Source: Clostridia bacterium
GTDB lineage: Bacteria; Bacillota; Clostridia; UMGS1883
DNA: 64,000 nt
Assembly: GCA_017505525.1 (NCBI GenBank)
Contig: JAFVPB010000010.1
Span: 1-64,000 of the forward strand
Reading direction: 5' to 3'
The position numbers and the translations under genes were made by a program. Of the stretch, positions 16,935-25,738 are shown piece by piece. Position 1 is the stretch's first letter. Every line of letters begins with the position of its first letter. A model generated the notes under the pieces. The model searched no databases, was not told the DNA's origin, and saw nothing but the letters and a program-made list of their open reading frames with translations.

Positions 16935-17837
16935 CTTTATTGTAATCCTATTAAATATCTTCTCAATTTCTTCTTTGCGTGGTGGGTTTGTGCCTTCCTC
17001 CAGGCAGGCGGCGGTGCCGCACGCAAGGGAAAAGCGTATGGAATCCTCAGTGCCAAAGTTATTCGCTTTTGAATAGATAAAGCCTGCGATTGTGCTATCT
17101 CCTGCGCCAATAGTTGAAACGGGAATAACGCTTGGCACATCGGCGGTGTATAAGCCGTCGTCCGATGCAAAAACAGCGCCATCAGCTCCAAGAGTTACTA
17201 AAACGTTTGAGCTTATTTTACTAAGTGCCGTTGCACTTTCAAAAAAATCCTTACTCTCGGTAAGGTCCATTATTTCCTTTTCGTTTGGCTTTATAAGCCA
17301 AGGGTTGATTTTTTCCAAATCGTTTTTATCAAAACTGTTGGAATCGCAAACTATATAAGCACCATTGCTTTTTAATTCCAGAAGAAAATCAATAACCTCG
17401 CTTTTTTCTATTCCCTTTGGAATTCTGCCTGCAAAGGCAACTATCGTTTCATCATCTGTGAAAGCGAGAACGCTTTTTTTGAATTCTGAAAACACTACTT
17501 TGCTTAGTGAAAAGTTATCGAGGCTTATTCTTGTTTCCTTGCCCGATTCTTCGTGAATAGTGATGTTTTCGCGTATTTTTCCATCGGTGTAGAAGAAAAC
17601 ATTGTTTTTTATGCTTTTTGTAAGTTCCTTTTCAAAATTTTGGCAGTTATCTTTTCCAAGCACTGTGAAAGCGGTGGCTTCTATCCCTAAATTTTCAAGT
17701 GCACGTGCGATGTTTATGCCCTTTCCGCCGCAGTCTGTATTGCTTGAAACAACATAGTTTTCGCTGTGAACGGAAAACCGGGGGATAAAGTAGTGCACAT
17801 CGTATGCGGGGTTTAATGTTAACAATGCAATTTTCAT
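16920..17837 (-). CDS. PfkB-family sugar kinase (1-phosphofructokinase/tagatose-6-phosphate kinase type)
   Basis: 305 aa, matching the FruK/LacC branch of the PfkB family (about 305-315 aa). The N-terminus MKIALLTLNPAYDVHY and the GGKGINIARALENLG substrate motif are typical of that branch. The C-terminal STIGAGDSTIAGF motif holds the catalytic Asp and anion hole. It would phosphorylate a sugar phosphate with ATP; FruK and LacC activities cannot be separated here. Its start overlaps the lplA stop by 4 bp, so the two are translated in a coupled manner. No PTS gene lies nearby. Confidence 0.85.
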   Translation of the reverse strand: MKIALLTLNPAYDVHYFIPRFSVHSENYVVSSNTDCGGKGINIARALENLGIEATAFTVLGKDNCQNFEKELTKSIKNNVFFYTDGKIRENITIHEESGKETRISLDNFSLSKVVFSEFKKSVLAFTDDETIVAFAGRIPKGIEKSEVIDFLLELKSNGAYIVCDSNSFDKNDLEKINPWLIKPNEKEIMDLTESKDFFESATALSKISSNVLVTLGADGAVFASDDGLYTADVPSVIPVSTIGAGDSTIAGFIYSKANNFGTEDSIRFSLACGTAACLEEGTNPPRKEEIEKIFNRITIKKTTR

Positions 17838-18811
17838 ATCAGCACCTCTTTAAATAAAGATAGTATATTCTCTGCAATTCCGCTTTCCAAAGCAGAAAAA
17901 AGCGAAGCTTTAATATCCTCTTCCTTTAATTTACAGGAAATAAGTGCTTTTTCAATTTTTTCGCTTATGGACCAGTCCATTGAATCGGAATACACTTTAA
18001 TATCTTTTATAATTCCTTTTTCCGATTGAAGCTGAACTGAAATATGCCCCCACGAAAAATGCTTTTCGCACGATATGTTAAAGGGAACACTTTTTCCGTA
18101 AATATAGTCCCAATCGGAAAATTTCTCGGAAAGAGCATCAATTTCTTCCTGCAAAAGGGGAGGGAGCACCTTGGCAGTCATTCCATATACGTCTTCAAAG
18201 GCTTTAATCATATTTTTTTTCATATTTTCGATTGTAGCAGAGGGCGAAAGCTCTGAAAGATTAACAGTTCTTGATTTTACTGATTTAACGCCTTTTGAAA
18301 CAAGCTTTGCCTTTGGAGGAGTGAGGTAGCTTGCCATTTTTTTCATATCAGCATCAATCAGTATTGTGCCGTGATGAAAGCCTTTTTGCTGCGAATTATA
18401 AAAAGCGTTCCCCGAAAACTTTCTTCCGCCTGCCAAAATATCGTTTCTTCCGCTGACCTCAGCTTCTATTCCGCATAATTCACAAGCCGTTTTTATAACG
18501 GAAATTCTCTTTGAAATATCGGCATTTTCATCATTATATATAAATGTGAAATTAAGATTTCCCAAATCGTGATAAACTGCTCCGCCGCCCGAAAGCCTGC
18601 GGGCAAGCGTTACATTATCGTCCTTTATTGCATTTTGGTTGCACTCTGCCCACGGATTTTGATTTCTTCCTATAACAACGGTATTTTTATTTTGCCAGAG
18701 ATAAAGAACTACAGAGTTTTTTTCAAGCTTATCAAACAAAAGCTTCTCCGCAGCCAGGTTTTTATATGGGTTTGTGGAGTTGGTTGAGTATATGTAGAGA
18801 TTTTTTATCAT
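17834..18811 (-). CDS. lplA: Lipoate-protein ligase A
   Basis: 325 aa, the size of two-domain LplA. It adenylates lipoate and transfers it to lipoyl-domain lysines. Motifs: RRLSGGGAVYHDLGNLNF (lipoate/adenylate binding), GRNDI, GGRKFSGNA and HHGTILI. The C-terminal accessory domain (about 240-325) is present. Context supports the role, because the next operon across the regulator encodes an E2 with a lipoyl domain. It has its own divergent promoter at 18830-18858. Confidence 0.93.
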   Translation of the reverse strand: MIKNLYIYSTNSTNPYKNLAAEKLLFDKLEKNSVVLYLWQNKNTVVIGRNQNPWAECNQNAIKDDNVTLARRLSGGGAVYHDLGNLNFTFIYNDENADISKRISVIKTACELCGIEAEVSGRNDILAGGRKFSGNAFYNSQQKGFHHGTILIDADMKKMASYLTPPKAKLVSKGVKSVKSRTVNLSELSPSATIENMKKNMIKAFEDVYGMTAKVLPPLLQEEIDALSEKFSDWDYIYGKSVPFNISCEKHFSWGHISVQLQSEKGIIKDIKVYSDSMDWSISEKIEKALISCKLKEEDIKASLFSALESGIAENILSLFKEVLI

Positions 18812-18829
18812 ATTTACACCTCACACTCT

Positions 18830-18858
18830 ATTTTAAATAAAAAAGAAGCCATAGTCAA
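18830..18858 (-). promoter_or_regulatory. Promoter of lplA-pfkB
   Basis: Minus strand TTGACT (plus 18853-18858), 17-bp spacer, TAAAAT (plus 18830-18835), about 19 bp before the lplA start codon. The repeat operator at 18890-18906 lies 32 bp further upstream. Confidence 0.7.
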
Positions 18859-18868
18859 TGTTTTTTTG

Positions 18869-18898
18869 TTGACAATTATGATATAAAAATGTTATATT
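18869..18898 (+). promoter_or_regulatory. Promoter of the DeoR-family regulator
   Basis: TTGACA (18869-18874), 18-bp spacer, TATATT (18893-18898). The -10 element overlaps the direct-repeat operator, fitting autorepression. Confidence 0.7.
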
Positions 18899-18906
18899 AT
18901 GTTATA
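18890..18906 (+). promoter_or_regulatory. Putative DeoR-type operator, copy 1
   Basis: TGTTATA (18890-18896) and TGTTATA (18900-18906) repeat with a 10-bp period, one helical turn. The same arrangement occurs at 19721-19737. It overlaps the regulator's own -10. Confidence 0.6.
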
Positions 18907-18934
18907 AAGAGAGATAAATTTACAGGAGGGTATT

Positions 18935-19684
18935 ATGAACCGTATCAGGCAAGAGAAAATACAGGATTATATTGAACGTAACAGTGTGGCTACAATAAAG
19001 GAACTTCAGGCTCTTTTTCCTGATGTTTCGCTTATGACGATACACCGCGATCTCGATGCTCTGGAAAGCACAGGAGCAATTGTGAAATACCGCGGAGGGG
19101 TTAAATCGCTACATCATCCCGACGATATAGAATTTAACATCAGAATGCGCGAAAATATACAAGGGAAAGAGATTATGGCGCAAAAGGCATTAAGCCTTAT
19201 TAAAAACAGAAGCTCCATATTTCTCGATGCAGGAACATCGAATCTTGTGCTTGGAAAAAACATTCCCGATTTAAGCCTTAATATCATCACAACGGGACCG
19301 GCAATTGCAATAGAATTGTGCCGCCTTCACAACCCTATAGTAACTGTTTGCTGCGGCGATATGAACAGAAAAAATATGGGTATTTCGGGAAAAAATGCAC
19401 TTGAAATGATAGATAAGATAAACATTGATACAGCCTTTATCGGCGTTTCGGGAGCAAGCAGCAAGGTGGGCTTTACCTGCGGTACTGAAGCGGATATGCT
19501 TATAAAAAGCAGCGTTATAAAAAAGGCGAGAGTAAGTGTTATGATGTGTGCCCAGGAAAAGCTTACACGCCTTATGCCATATACCTTTGCAAGCTTTAGC
19601 GATGTGGATTATATTATAACTGATTATGAGCTTAGCGCCGATTTCAAAGAAGAGGCAGAAAAAAATGGCGTTATAATATTATAA
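18935..19684 (+). CDS. DeoR/GlpR-family transcriptional regulator
   Basis: 249 aa, standard for the family. The N-terminal helix-turn-helix runs RQEKIQDYIERNS, then TIKELQALFP and SLMTIHRDLDALE. The C-terminal sugar-phosphate-sensing DeoRC domain has FLDAGTSNLVLG and DTAFIGVSG. Family members usually bind phosphorylated sugars. It is flanked by lplA-pfkB (divergent) and the 2-oxoacid dehydrogenase operon (same strand), whose promoter shares its operator sequence. The neighbouring sugar kinase may make or remove its effector. Confidence 0.92.
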   Translation: MNRIRQEKIQDYIERNSVATIKELQALFPDVSLMTIHRDLDALESTGAIVKYRGGVKSLHHPDDIEFNIRMRENIQGKEIMAQKALSLIKNRSSIFLDAGTSNLVLGKNIPDLSLNIITTGPAIAIELCRLHNPIVTVCCGDMNRKNMGISGKNALEMIDKINIDTAFIGVSGASSKVGFTCGTEADMLIKSSVIKKARVSVMMCAQEKLTRLMPYTFASFSDVDYIITDYELSADFKEEAEKNGVIIL

Positions 19685-19710
19685 AAAACGTCAATTATCG
19701 CAAAAAGCCA

Positions 19711-19739
19711 TTGACTGAAATGTTATAACGTGTTATAAT
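19711..19739 (+). promoter_or_regulatory. Promoter of the 2-oxoacid dehydrogenase operon
   Basis: TTGACT (19711-19716), 17-bp spacer, TATAAT (19734-19739). Spacer and -10 coincide with the TGTTATA direct repeats. Confidence 0.8.
19721..19737 (+). promoter_or_regulatory. Putative DeoR-type operator, copy 2
   Basis: TGTTATA (19721-19727), three bases ACG, TGTTATA (19731-19737). Identical in units and period to 18890-18906. Repressor binding here would block RNA polymerase. Confidence 0.6.
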
Positions 19740-19790
19740 TATTTAGATTGTTGAAAAATAATTTATTTTACAATATAGGAGGAGTTTATT

Positions 19791-21032
19791 TTGGCAAATG
19801 CTGTAATTATGCCCAAAGCCGGTATAACAGTTGAAAGCTGTATTATCGGTACATGGGAAAAGAAAGTCGGCGATTCAGTTAAAATAGGAGATATCCTGTT
19901 TTCATACGAAACTGATAAAGCAAGTTTCGAATGCGAATCAACCGAAGAAGGAACATTACTTGAAATTTTCTTTGGAGAGGGAGAAGAAGTTCCCTGTCTT
20001 GTAAACGTTTGTGCTATCGGTAGCGCAGGGGAAGACGTTAGTGCTCTTCGTCCTGATGGCGCAGCTGCTGTGGAGGAAGCTCCAAAAGCAGAGGAAGCTG
20101 CTCCCGAAAAAACAGAGGCTCCAAAGGTTGTTATCGAATCAACCGCTACAGGCGACAAATCTGCAGTTTCTCCAAGAGCGAGAAAGCTTGCAGAGCGTGC
20201 AGGAGTTGATGCAAGCCTTGCAACACCCACAGGCCCTAACGGAAGAATTATCGAGCGCGATATTCGTGAATTAATGGAAAATCCTGTGGCAGCAGTAAAG
20301 AGCGAAGCTGTGGCAGCAGCACCTGCAGTAACTGAGGAAGAATACACTGATGTTAAGTTCAGCGGTATCCGCCGTGCTATCAGCAAATCAATGCACACAT
20401 CGCTTTCCACAATGGCACAGCTTACTCACAACACATCTTTCGATGCAACACAGATTCTTGCATACCGCAAGCTTCTTAAGAATGCAGAGGGAGATTTAAG
20501 CGGAATCACACTCGGCGATATCGTTCTTTATGCAGTATCAAGAACGCTTCTTAACCACCCCGACCTTAATGCACATATGCTTGATGATAACAACATTCGT
20601 TTGTTCAAGCACGTAAATCTTGGTGTTGCAGTAGATACACCACGCGGACTTATGGTTCCAACAATATTCCGTGCTGATGAAAAGAGCCTTCTTGAAATTT
20701 CACTTGAAGTAAAACAGCTTGCAAAAGAATGCCGCGAGGGTAATATCAGCCCCGACAAGCTTACAGGCGGTACATTCACTGTTTCTAACCTTGGTAATAT
20801 GGGAGTTGAATCGTTCACACCCGTTATCAATCCTCCGCAGACAGGTATCCTTGGTGTTTGCGGCTCGGTAGACAGAGTGAGAAAGGGTGCTGATGGTTCA
20901 ATTCAGATTTATCCTGCTATGGGACTCAGCCTTACATACGACCATCGTGCAGTTGACGGAACACCTGCAGCTCGCTTCCAGAAAGAGCTTGGCTATAATC
21001 TTGAAAACTTTACAACACTTCTGGCTAAATAA
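19791..21032 (+). CDS. Dihydrolipoamide acyltransferase (E2) of a 2-oxoacid dehydrogenase complex
   Basis: 413 aa. An N-terminal lipoyl domain (about 1-78) carries the lipoylated lysine K43 in YETDKASFE. An Ala/Glu/Pro-rich linker follows, then a peripheral-subunit-binding domain (SPRARKLAERAGVD to GPNGRIIERDI, about 125-160). The catalytic domain ends with the active-site motif DHRAVDGTPAARF. Start is TTG at 19791, since TAGGAGGAG (19776-19784) is correctly placed and the first lipoyl residues MANAVIMPKAG are intact. The acyl group (acetyl, acetoin-derived or branched-chain) cannot be told from sequence by eye. Confidence 0.9.
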   Translation: MANAVIMPKAGITVESCIIGTWEKKVGDSVKIGDILFSYETDKASFECESTEEGTLLEIFFGEGEEVPCLVNVCAIGSAGEDVSALRPDGAAAVEEAPKAEEAAPEKTEAPKVVIESTATGDKSAVSPRARKLAERAGVDASLATPTGPNGRIIERDIRELMENPVAAVKSEAVAAAPAVTEEEYTDVKFSGIRRAISKSMHTSLSTMAQLTHNTSFDATQILAYRKLLKNAEGDLSGITLGDIVLYAVSRTLLNHPDLNAHMLDDNNIRLFKHVNLGVAVDTPRGLMVPTIFRADEKSLLEISLEVKQLAKECREGNISPDKLTGGTFTVSNLGNMGVESFTPVINPPQTGILGVCGSVDRVRKGADGSIQIYPAMGLSLTYDHRAVDGTPAARFQKELGYNLENFTTLLAK

Positions 21033-21042
21033 GAAAAACCAT

Positions 21043-21200
21043 TCGAAGCAAATGCTTTATTTCATAAAAGCATTTGCTTCGAGATAAGGGCTTTCGCTCG
21101 CGCACCGCTGTGCGGTAGCCCTTTATAGGAGTTAAAACCGAGGTACACGCCCCCGGTTTTAACGGGTTTAGTTGTCAAGGGGTGTACCCCTTAACAATCC
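21043..21200. repeat. Cluster of four hairpins between E2 and E3 genes
   Basis: Intergenic block of 216 bp. A 16-bp perfect stem (TCGAAGCAAATGCTTT at 21043-21058 with its complement at 21067-21082) comes first. An AAGGGCT/AGCCCTT stem (about 21085-21125), GTTAAAACCG/CGGTTTTAAC (about 21131-21163) and AAGGGG/CCCCTT (about 21177-21193) follow. None has a proper U-run. It could stabilise mRNA ends or be an inserted repeat. Confidence 0.6.
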
Positions 21201-21248
21201 CCCTTTTTATAGTTAGTAAAGTCTTTATGACGATAAGGAGAAACAAAT

Positions 21249-22616
21249 ATGGAAATTTTTGATTTATTGGTTGTGGGCGGAGGCCCCGGTGGATACCTTT
21301 GTGCAGAGCGTGCGGCTCAGGGCGGATTGAATGTTGCTCTTTTCGAGAAGAAGGCTCTTGGCGGAACTTGCCTTAACGAAGGTTGTATTCCCACAAAAAC
21401 ACTTCTTAATTCATCTAAAATGTATCGCCACGCAAAAGAAAGCGAAGCTTTCGGCGTAACAGTTGAGGGCGTTACATATAACCACGCAAAGGTTATCGAA
21501 AGAAAAGACAAGGTAGTGAAAACTCTTGTATCGGGAGTTGGCGCTACAATGAAATCAAATAAGGTTAACGTTATCACTGCTGATGCAAAAATAAATGGTC
21601 GCGGTGAAAACGGATTTTTGGTTGAAGCAGATGGAAAAACTTTCGAGGGAAAAAGGCTTGTTATAGCTTCGGGTTCTGAAACGGTTGTTCCTCCCGTTCC
21701 CGGTTTAAAGGAAGGGCTTGAAAGCGGATTTGTTGTTACAAACCGCGAGGTGCTTGATGAAAAAACTCTCCCCGAAAACATTGTTGTTATCGGCGGCGGC
21801 GTTATCGGTCTTGAAATGGCTTACTACTTTGCAAGCGTTGGCGTTAAGGTAACGGTAATTGAAATGATGAATAAAATTGCCGGTGCAACAGACGCTGAAA
21901 TTTGCAAGGTTTTAACAGATGCTTTCGTTAAGAAAGGAATGGAATTCAAGCTTTCAAGCAAGGTGCTTGAAGTTAAGAATGATAGCGTTATATACGAAGA
22001 AAATGGCGAAAAGAAAGAATTGAAGTGCGATAAAGTGCTTCTTTCAGCAGGAAGAAAGCCTGCAACTGCAAACATCGGCATTGAAACACTTGGTGTTGAA
22101 ATGGACAGAGCTGCAGTTAAAACAGACCGCCATCTTTGCACAAATGTTTCAGGCGTGTATGCTATAGGCGACTGTAACGGAAAGCTTATGCTTGCTCACA
22201 CTGCATACCGCGAAGCAGAAGTTGCAGTAAACCATATGCTTGGTAAAAATGATGAAATGCGCTACGATGTAATCCCATCTGTTATCTACACAGACCCTGA
22301 GGTTGCAAGCGTAGGCTTCAGCAAAGAAGCAGCAGAAGAAAAGGGTATGAAAGTTAAAGAAGTTAAGCTTCCCTTATCTTATGCAGGCAGATACCTCGCT
22401 GAAACAGAGGGAGGTAAGGGCTTTATAAAGATTGTGGTAGATACCGAAAGAAACCGCTTGGTAGGTTGCCATATGGTAGGCTCTTATGCTTCTGAAATTA
22501 TTATGACGGCAACTATGATGGTAGATACAGAGCTTACACCAACTCGTCTTCAGAAGCTTGTATTCCCGCATCCCACAGTTGCAGAAATCATTCGCGAAGC
22601 AATTTTTCACATATAA
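21249..22616 (+). CDS. lpdA: Dihydrolipoamide dehydrogenase (E3)
   Basis: 455 aa flavoprotein that reoxidises the E2 dihydrolipoyl group with NAD+. FAD-binding GGGPGGYLCAE at the N-terminus; redox disulfide C41/C46 in GGTCLNEGCIPTK; NAD-binding GGGVIGLEMA; AIGDCNGKLMLAHTA; and the C-terminal HPTVAEI motif with the active-site histidine. No N-terminal lipoyl domain. AAGGAG precedes the ATG. Confidence 0.95.
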   Translation: MEIFDLLVVGGGPGGYLCAERAAQGGLNVALFEKKALGGTCLNEGCIPTKTLLNSSKMYRHAKESEAFGVTVEGVTYNHAKVIERKDKVVKTLVSGVGATMKSNKVNVITADAKINGRGENGFLVEADGKTFEGKRLVIASGSETVVPPVPGLKEGLESGFVVTNREVLDEKTLPENIVVIGGGVIGLEMAYYFASVGVKVTVIEMMNKIAGATDAEICKVLTDAFVKKGMEFKLSSKVLEVKNDSVIYEENGEKKELKCDKVLLSAGRKPATANIGIETLGVEMDRAAVKTDRHLCTNVSGVYAIGDCNGKLMLAHTAYREAEVAVNHMLGKNDEMRYDVIPSVIYTDPEVASVGFSKEAAEEKGMKVKEVKLPLSYAGRYLAETEGGKGFIKIVVDTERNRLVGCHMVGSYASEIIMTATMMVDTELTPTRLQKLVFPHPTVAEIIREAIFHI

Positions 22617-22638
22617 TTAATTAAGGAGGAAATATACT

Positions 22639-25104
22639 ATGCCAAAAAGTTTATTTGTAGATCCGGCGGAAACCTTAGCTCCCGGAAAAATTACCTTTAA
22701 CGATATTCCCGTTAATGCGTACAACAAAACAATCAATGAAGAACGTTCGCGCTATAGTGATGACGACCTTGTTCGTATCTATCGCGATATAGCAGTTCTT
22801 CGTGAATTTGAATCAATGCTCAGCTCTATTAAAACACAGGGCGGCTACAACGGAATTGAAACAACATATCCAGGTCCTGCTCACTTATCTGTAGGTCAGG
22901 AAGCAGCTGCAGTTGGTCAGGCTTATCTTCTTGACCAGAACGACTTCTCTTTCGGCTCACACAGAAGCCACAGTGAAATTCTTGCAAAGGCTCTTTCTTG
23001 CATACAGAAGCTCAGCGAACAGGAATTAATGACAATTATGGAAGGCTTCCTCGGCGGTAGCGCTCTTCGTGCAACAGAAAAGCTTGGAAAAGTTGATGAT
23101 GTTAAAGAGCTTGCTATAAGATTCATTCTTTACGGCACACTTTCTGAAATCTTTGCCCGTGAAACAGGCTTCCATAAGGGTATGGGCGGAAGCATGCACG
23201 CATTCTTCCTTCCTTTCGGTATTTACCCCAACAATGCTATCGTTGGCGGAAGCGCAGCTATTTCAACAGGTGCTGCTCTCTTTAAGAAAATTAACGGCAA
23301 GCAGGGTATTGTAGTTTGTAACTCAGGCGACGGCTCTATGGCTCGCGGACCTGTTTGGGAAGCTATGAACTTTGCTGCAATGGATCAGTTCCACACACTT
23401 TGGGAAAGCCACAACGGCGGAATGCCCATTCTTTACAACGTATTTAATAACTCCTACGGTATGGGCGACCAGACACGCGGAGAAACAATGGGTTACGATA
23501 TGCTTGCACGTATCGGCAGCGGCGTAAGCCCAACTCAGTTCCACGCAGAACGTATCAACGGATTTAATCCTCTTGCAGTTATCGATGCTATGGAACGTAA
23601 GCTTGAAATTCTTCGTGCAGGTGAAGGTCCTGTTATGCTTGATACTCTTACATATCGTTATTCAGGCCACTCTGTATCTGACCAGAATGCATACCGCACC
23701 AAGGAAGAAATGGAAGCTTGGCAGGCAATCGACCCGATTATCACATACCGTCAGGGTCTTGTTGATGCAGGTGTTGCAGGCGATACTAAATTTGAAGAAA
23801 TTCTTGCAGAAACAAAAGAACGTATGACTCTTATCTGCAAGGCTGCATCAGATGTTGAAATCAGCCCTTATGTTGATTTCAAGAAAGACAGTGCAGTTGT
23901 TGAACGTATGATGTTTTCTAACGAGAAAGTTGAAAAATTCGACGATCGCGAACCTGAGGTTAATATGCCTCTTAACGAAGTTCCTGCTTATAAGAAGCTT
24001 AAGGAAAAGGAACGCGCTCCGATTGTAGACGGTAAGCCTGTATCTAAGATGAAGCTCTTTAACCTTCGTGATGCAATGAGCGAAGTTATTTACGACAGAT
24101 TCTATGAAGACCCCACATTAATTGCTTACGGTGAAGACGTTCGCGACTGGGGTGGTGCGTTTGCTGTATACCGCGGAATGATGGATGCATTCCCGCATTG
24201 CCGTTTGTTTAATGCTCCTATTGCAGAAGCAGCTATCGTTGGTACTGCAGTTGGTTATGCTCTTTCAGGCGGACGTGCTCTTATCGAGCTTATGTATGCC
24301 GACTTTATCGGTTGCGCAGGCGACGAAATCTTTAACCAGATGAGTAAGTGGCAGGCAATGAGCGCAGGTATCCTTAAGATGCCCGTTGTTCTTCGTGTTA
24401 GTGTTGGTTCAAAATACGGTGCTCAGCATTCTCAGGACTGGACAGCTCTTTGTGCTCATATCCCCGGTCTTAAGGTTTGCTTCCCCGCAACACCTTGGGA
24501 AGCTAAAGGTCTTATGGAATCAGCTCTTAAGGGAACAGATCCCGTTGTATTCTTTGAAAGCCAGAGAATTTACGATGTTGGCGAGCAGTTCCACGAGGGT
24601 GGCGTACCAAGTGAACGTTACGAAATTGAATTTGGTGATGTTAACAAGGTTCGCGATGGTAAGGATGTTACAATCTTAACTATTGGTGCGGCTCTTTACA
24701 GAGCAGTAGAAGCTGCAAAACAGCTCAGCGAAAAATATGGTATGGAGGCAGATGTAATCAACCTTCATTCACTTGTTCCGCTTGATTATACAAAGATTAT
24801 TGAATCAGTTAAGAAAACAGGCAGAGTTGTACTTGTTAGTGATGCTTGCACACGTGGTTCATTTATGAACGATGTTGCTAAAAACATCACAGAGCTTTGC
24901 TTTGACGACCTTGATGCACCGCCTGTTGTTGTGGGCGCTCGCAACTGGATAACACCTCCGTTTGAATTCGACGAATACTTCTTCCCGCAGCCGGGCTGGA
25001 TTATCGATGCAATTCACGAAAAGCTTGTTCCGCTTCCCGGCCACGTTGCTGAAAACGGATGCACAGAAGCAGAAGCTCTTCGTCGCGCTAAGAAGGGTGT
25101 ATAA
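22639..25104 (+). CDS. Fused E1 alpha-beta subunit of a thiamine-dependent 2-oxoacid dehydrogenase
   Basis: 821 aa: an E1-alpha half (about 1-440) joined to an E1-beta half (about 470-821), which are usually separate genes. The alpha half has the thiamine diphosphate motif NSGDGSMARG through FNNSYGMGD. The beta half has YGEDVRDWGGAFAVYRGM, NAPIAEAAIVGTAVG and ILTIGAALYRAVEAA. It decarboxylates the 2-oxoacid and passes the acyl group to E2. Operon order E2-E3-E1 differs from the common E1-E2-E3. Pyruvate, acetoin or branched-chain acids all remain possible substrates. Confidence 0.88.
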   Translation: MPKSLFVDPAETLAPGKITFNDIPVNAYNKTINEERSRYSDDDLVRIYRDIAVLREFESMLSSIKTQGGYNGIETTYPGPAHLSVGQEAAAVGQAYLLDQNDFSFGSHRSHSEILAKALSCIQKLSEQELMTIMEGFLGGSALRATEKLGKVDDVKELAIRFILYGTLSEIFARETGFHKGMGGSMHAFFLPFGIYPNNAIVGGSAAISTGAALFKKINGKQGIVVCNSGDGSMARGPVWEAMNFAAMDQFHTLWESHNGGMPILYNVFNNSYGMGDQTRGETMGYDMLARIGSGVSPTQFHAERINGFNPLAVIDAMERKLEILRAGEGPVMLDTLTYRYSGHSVSDQNAYRTKEEMEAWQAIDPIITYRQGLVDAGVAGDTKFEEILAETKERMTLICKAASDVEISPYVDFKKDSAVVERMMFSNEKVEKFDDREPEVNMPLNEVPAYKKLKEKERAPIVDGKPVSKMKLFNLRDAMSEVIYDRFYEDPTLIAYGEDVRDWGGAFAVYRGMMDAFPHCRLFNAPIAEAAIVGTAVGYALSGGRALIELMYADFIGCAGDEIFNQMSKWQAMSAGILKMPVVLRVSVGSKYGAQHSQDWTALCAHIPGLKVCFPATPWEAKGLMESALKGTDPVVFFESQRIYDVGEQFHEGGVPSERYEIEFGDVNKVRDGKDVTILTIGAALYRAVEAAKQLSEKYGMEADVINLHSLVPLDYTKIIESVKKTGRVVLVSDACTRGSFMNDVAKNITELCFDDLDAPPVVVGARNWITPPFEFDEYFFPQPGWIIDAIHEKLVPLPGHVAENGCTEAEALRRAKKGV

Positions 25105-25725
25105 TTGAAGATTAAAAGAACTGCAAATGCGGGAGTGCTTCTTACAATTTCAGGAGAAACATTTCTTCTGGACGGAGTGTGCGGCGAGGTTTATCCTTAT
25201 ATGAAAACGCCACAGCATATCAGGGAAGAAATAGAAAAAAATTATCCCGACAATGTTTTGTTCACTCATTATCATGATGACCATTATGATAAAGCATTTG
25301 CCAAAGATTATGAATTAAAAACTCTCAGGTCCGTTATCGGGCCTGAGAGCCAATTTGTAAAAGGCACAAACGGAGCACAAATTATTTCTGTTCCCACAAG
25401 GCATATTGGAAAATCTGATTTTCCGCACGTAAGCTTTATTATTAAAAAAGAGGAAAGCGTGTGGTTTATGGGCGATGTATCTGCCCTTGCTTTAAAAGAA
25501 ATGAAAAATTATGAAAAGCCCGATGTGCTGATTGTTCCTTATGCGTGCGTGAATACACTGTCGTCAGTAAAAAATGTCAAAGCAGTTGGCGCAAAAACGA
25601 TTGTGGTGCTTCATCTTCCGGAAAGGGAAAAAGATGAATATAAGCTTTGGGACGCAGTGGAAAAATGCACAGAAAATGAAGAAAATATTTTCATCCCCGA
25701 AATGGGAGAAATAATAAAATTTTAG
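25105..25725 (+). CDS. MBL-fold hydrolase-like protein
   Basis: 206 aa. The N-terminal FTHYHDDHYDKAF is a metallo-beta-lactamase HxHxDH motif, with TRHIG and VWFMGDVSAL as later metal-ligand blocks, resembling UlaG-like or YycJ-like short enzymes. Substrate unknown. Start is TTG at 25105, directly after the E1 stop, with AGAAGGG seven bases upstream. Co-transcribed with the dehydrogenase genes. Confidence 0.75.
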   Translation: MKIKRTANAGVLLTISGETFLLDGVCGEVYPYMKTPQHIREEIEKNYPDNVLFTHYHDDHYDKAFAKDYELKTLRSVIGPESQFVKGTNGAQIISVPTRHIGKSDFPHVSFIIKKEESVWFMGDVSALALKEMKNYEKPDVLIVPYACVNTLSSVKNVKAVGAKTIVVLHLPEREKDEYKLWDAVEKCTENEENIFIPEMGEIIKF

Positions 25726-25738
25726 ATGGAGGAAAAAA

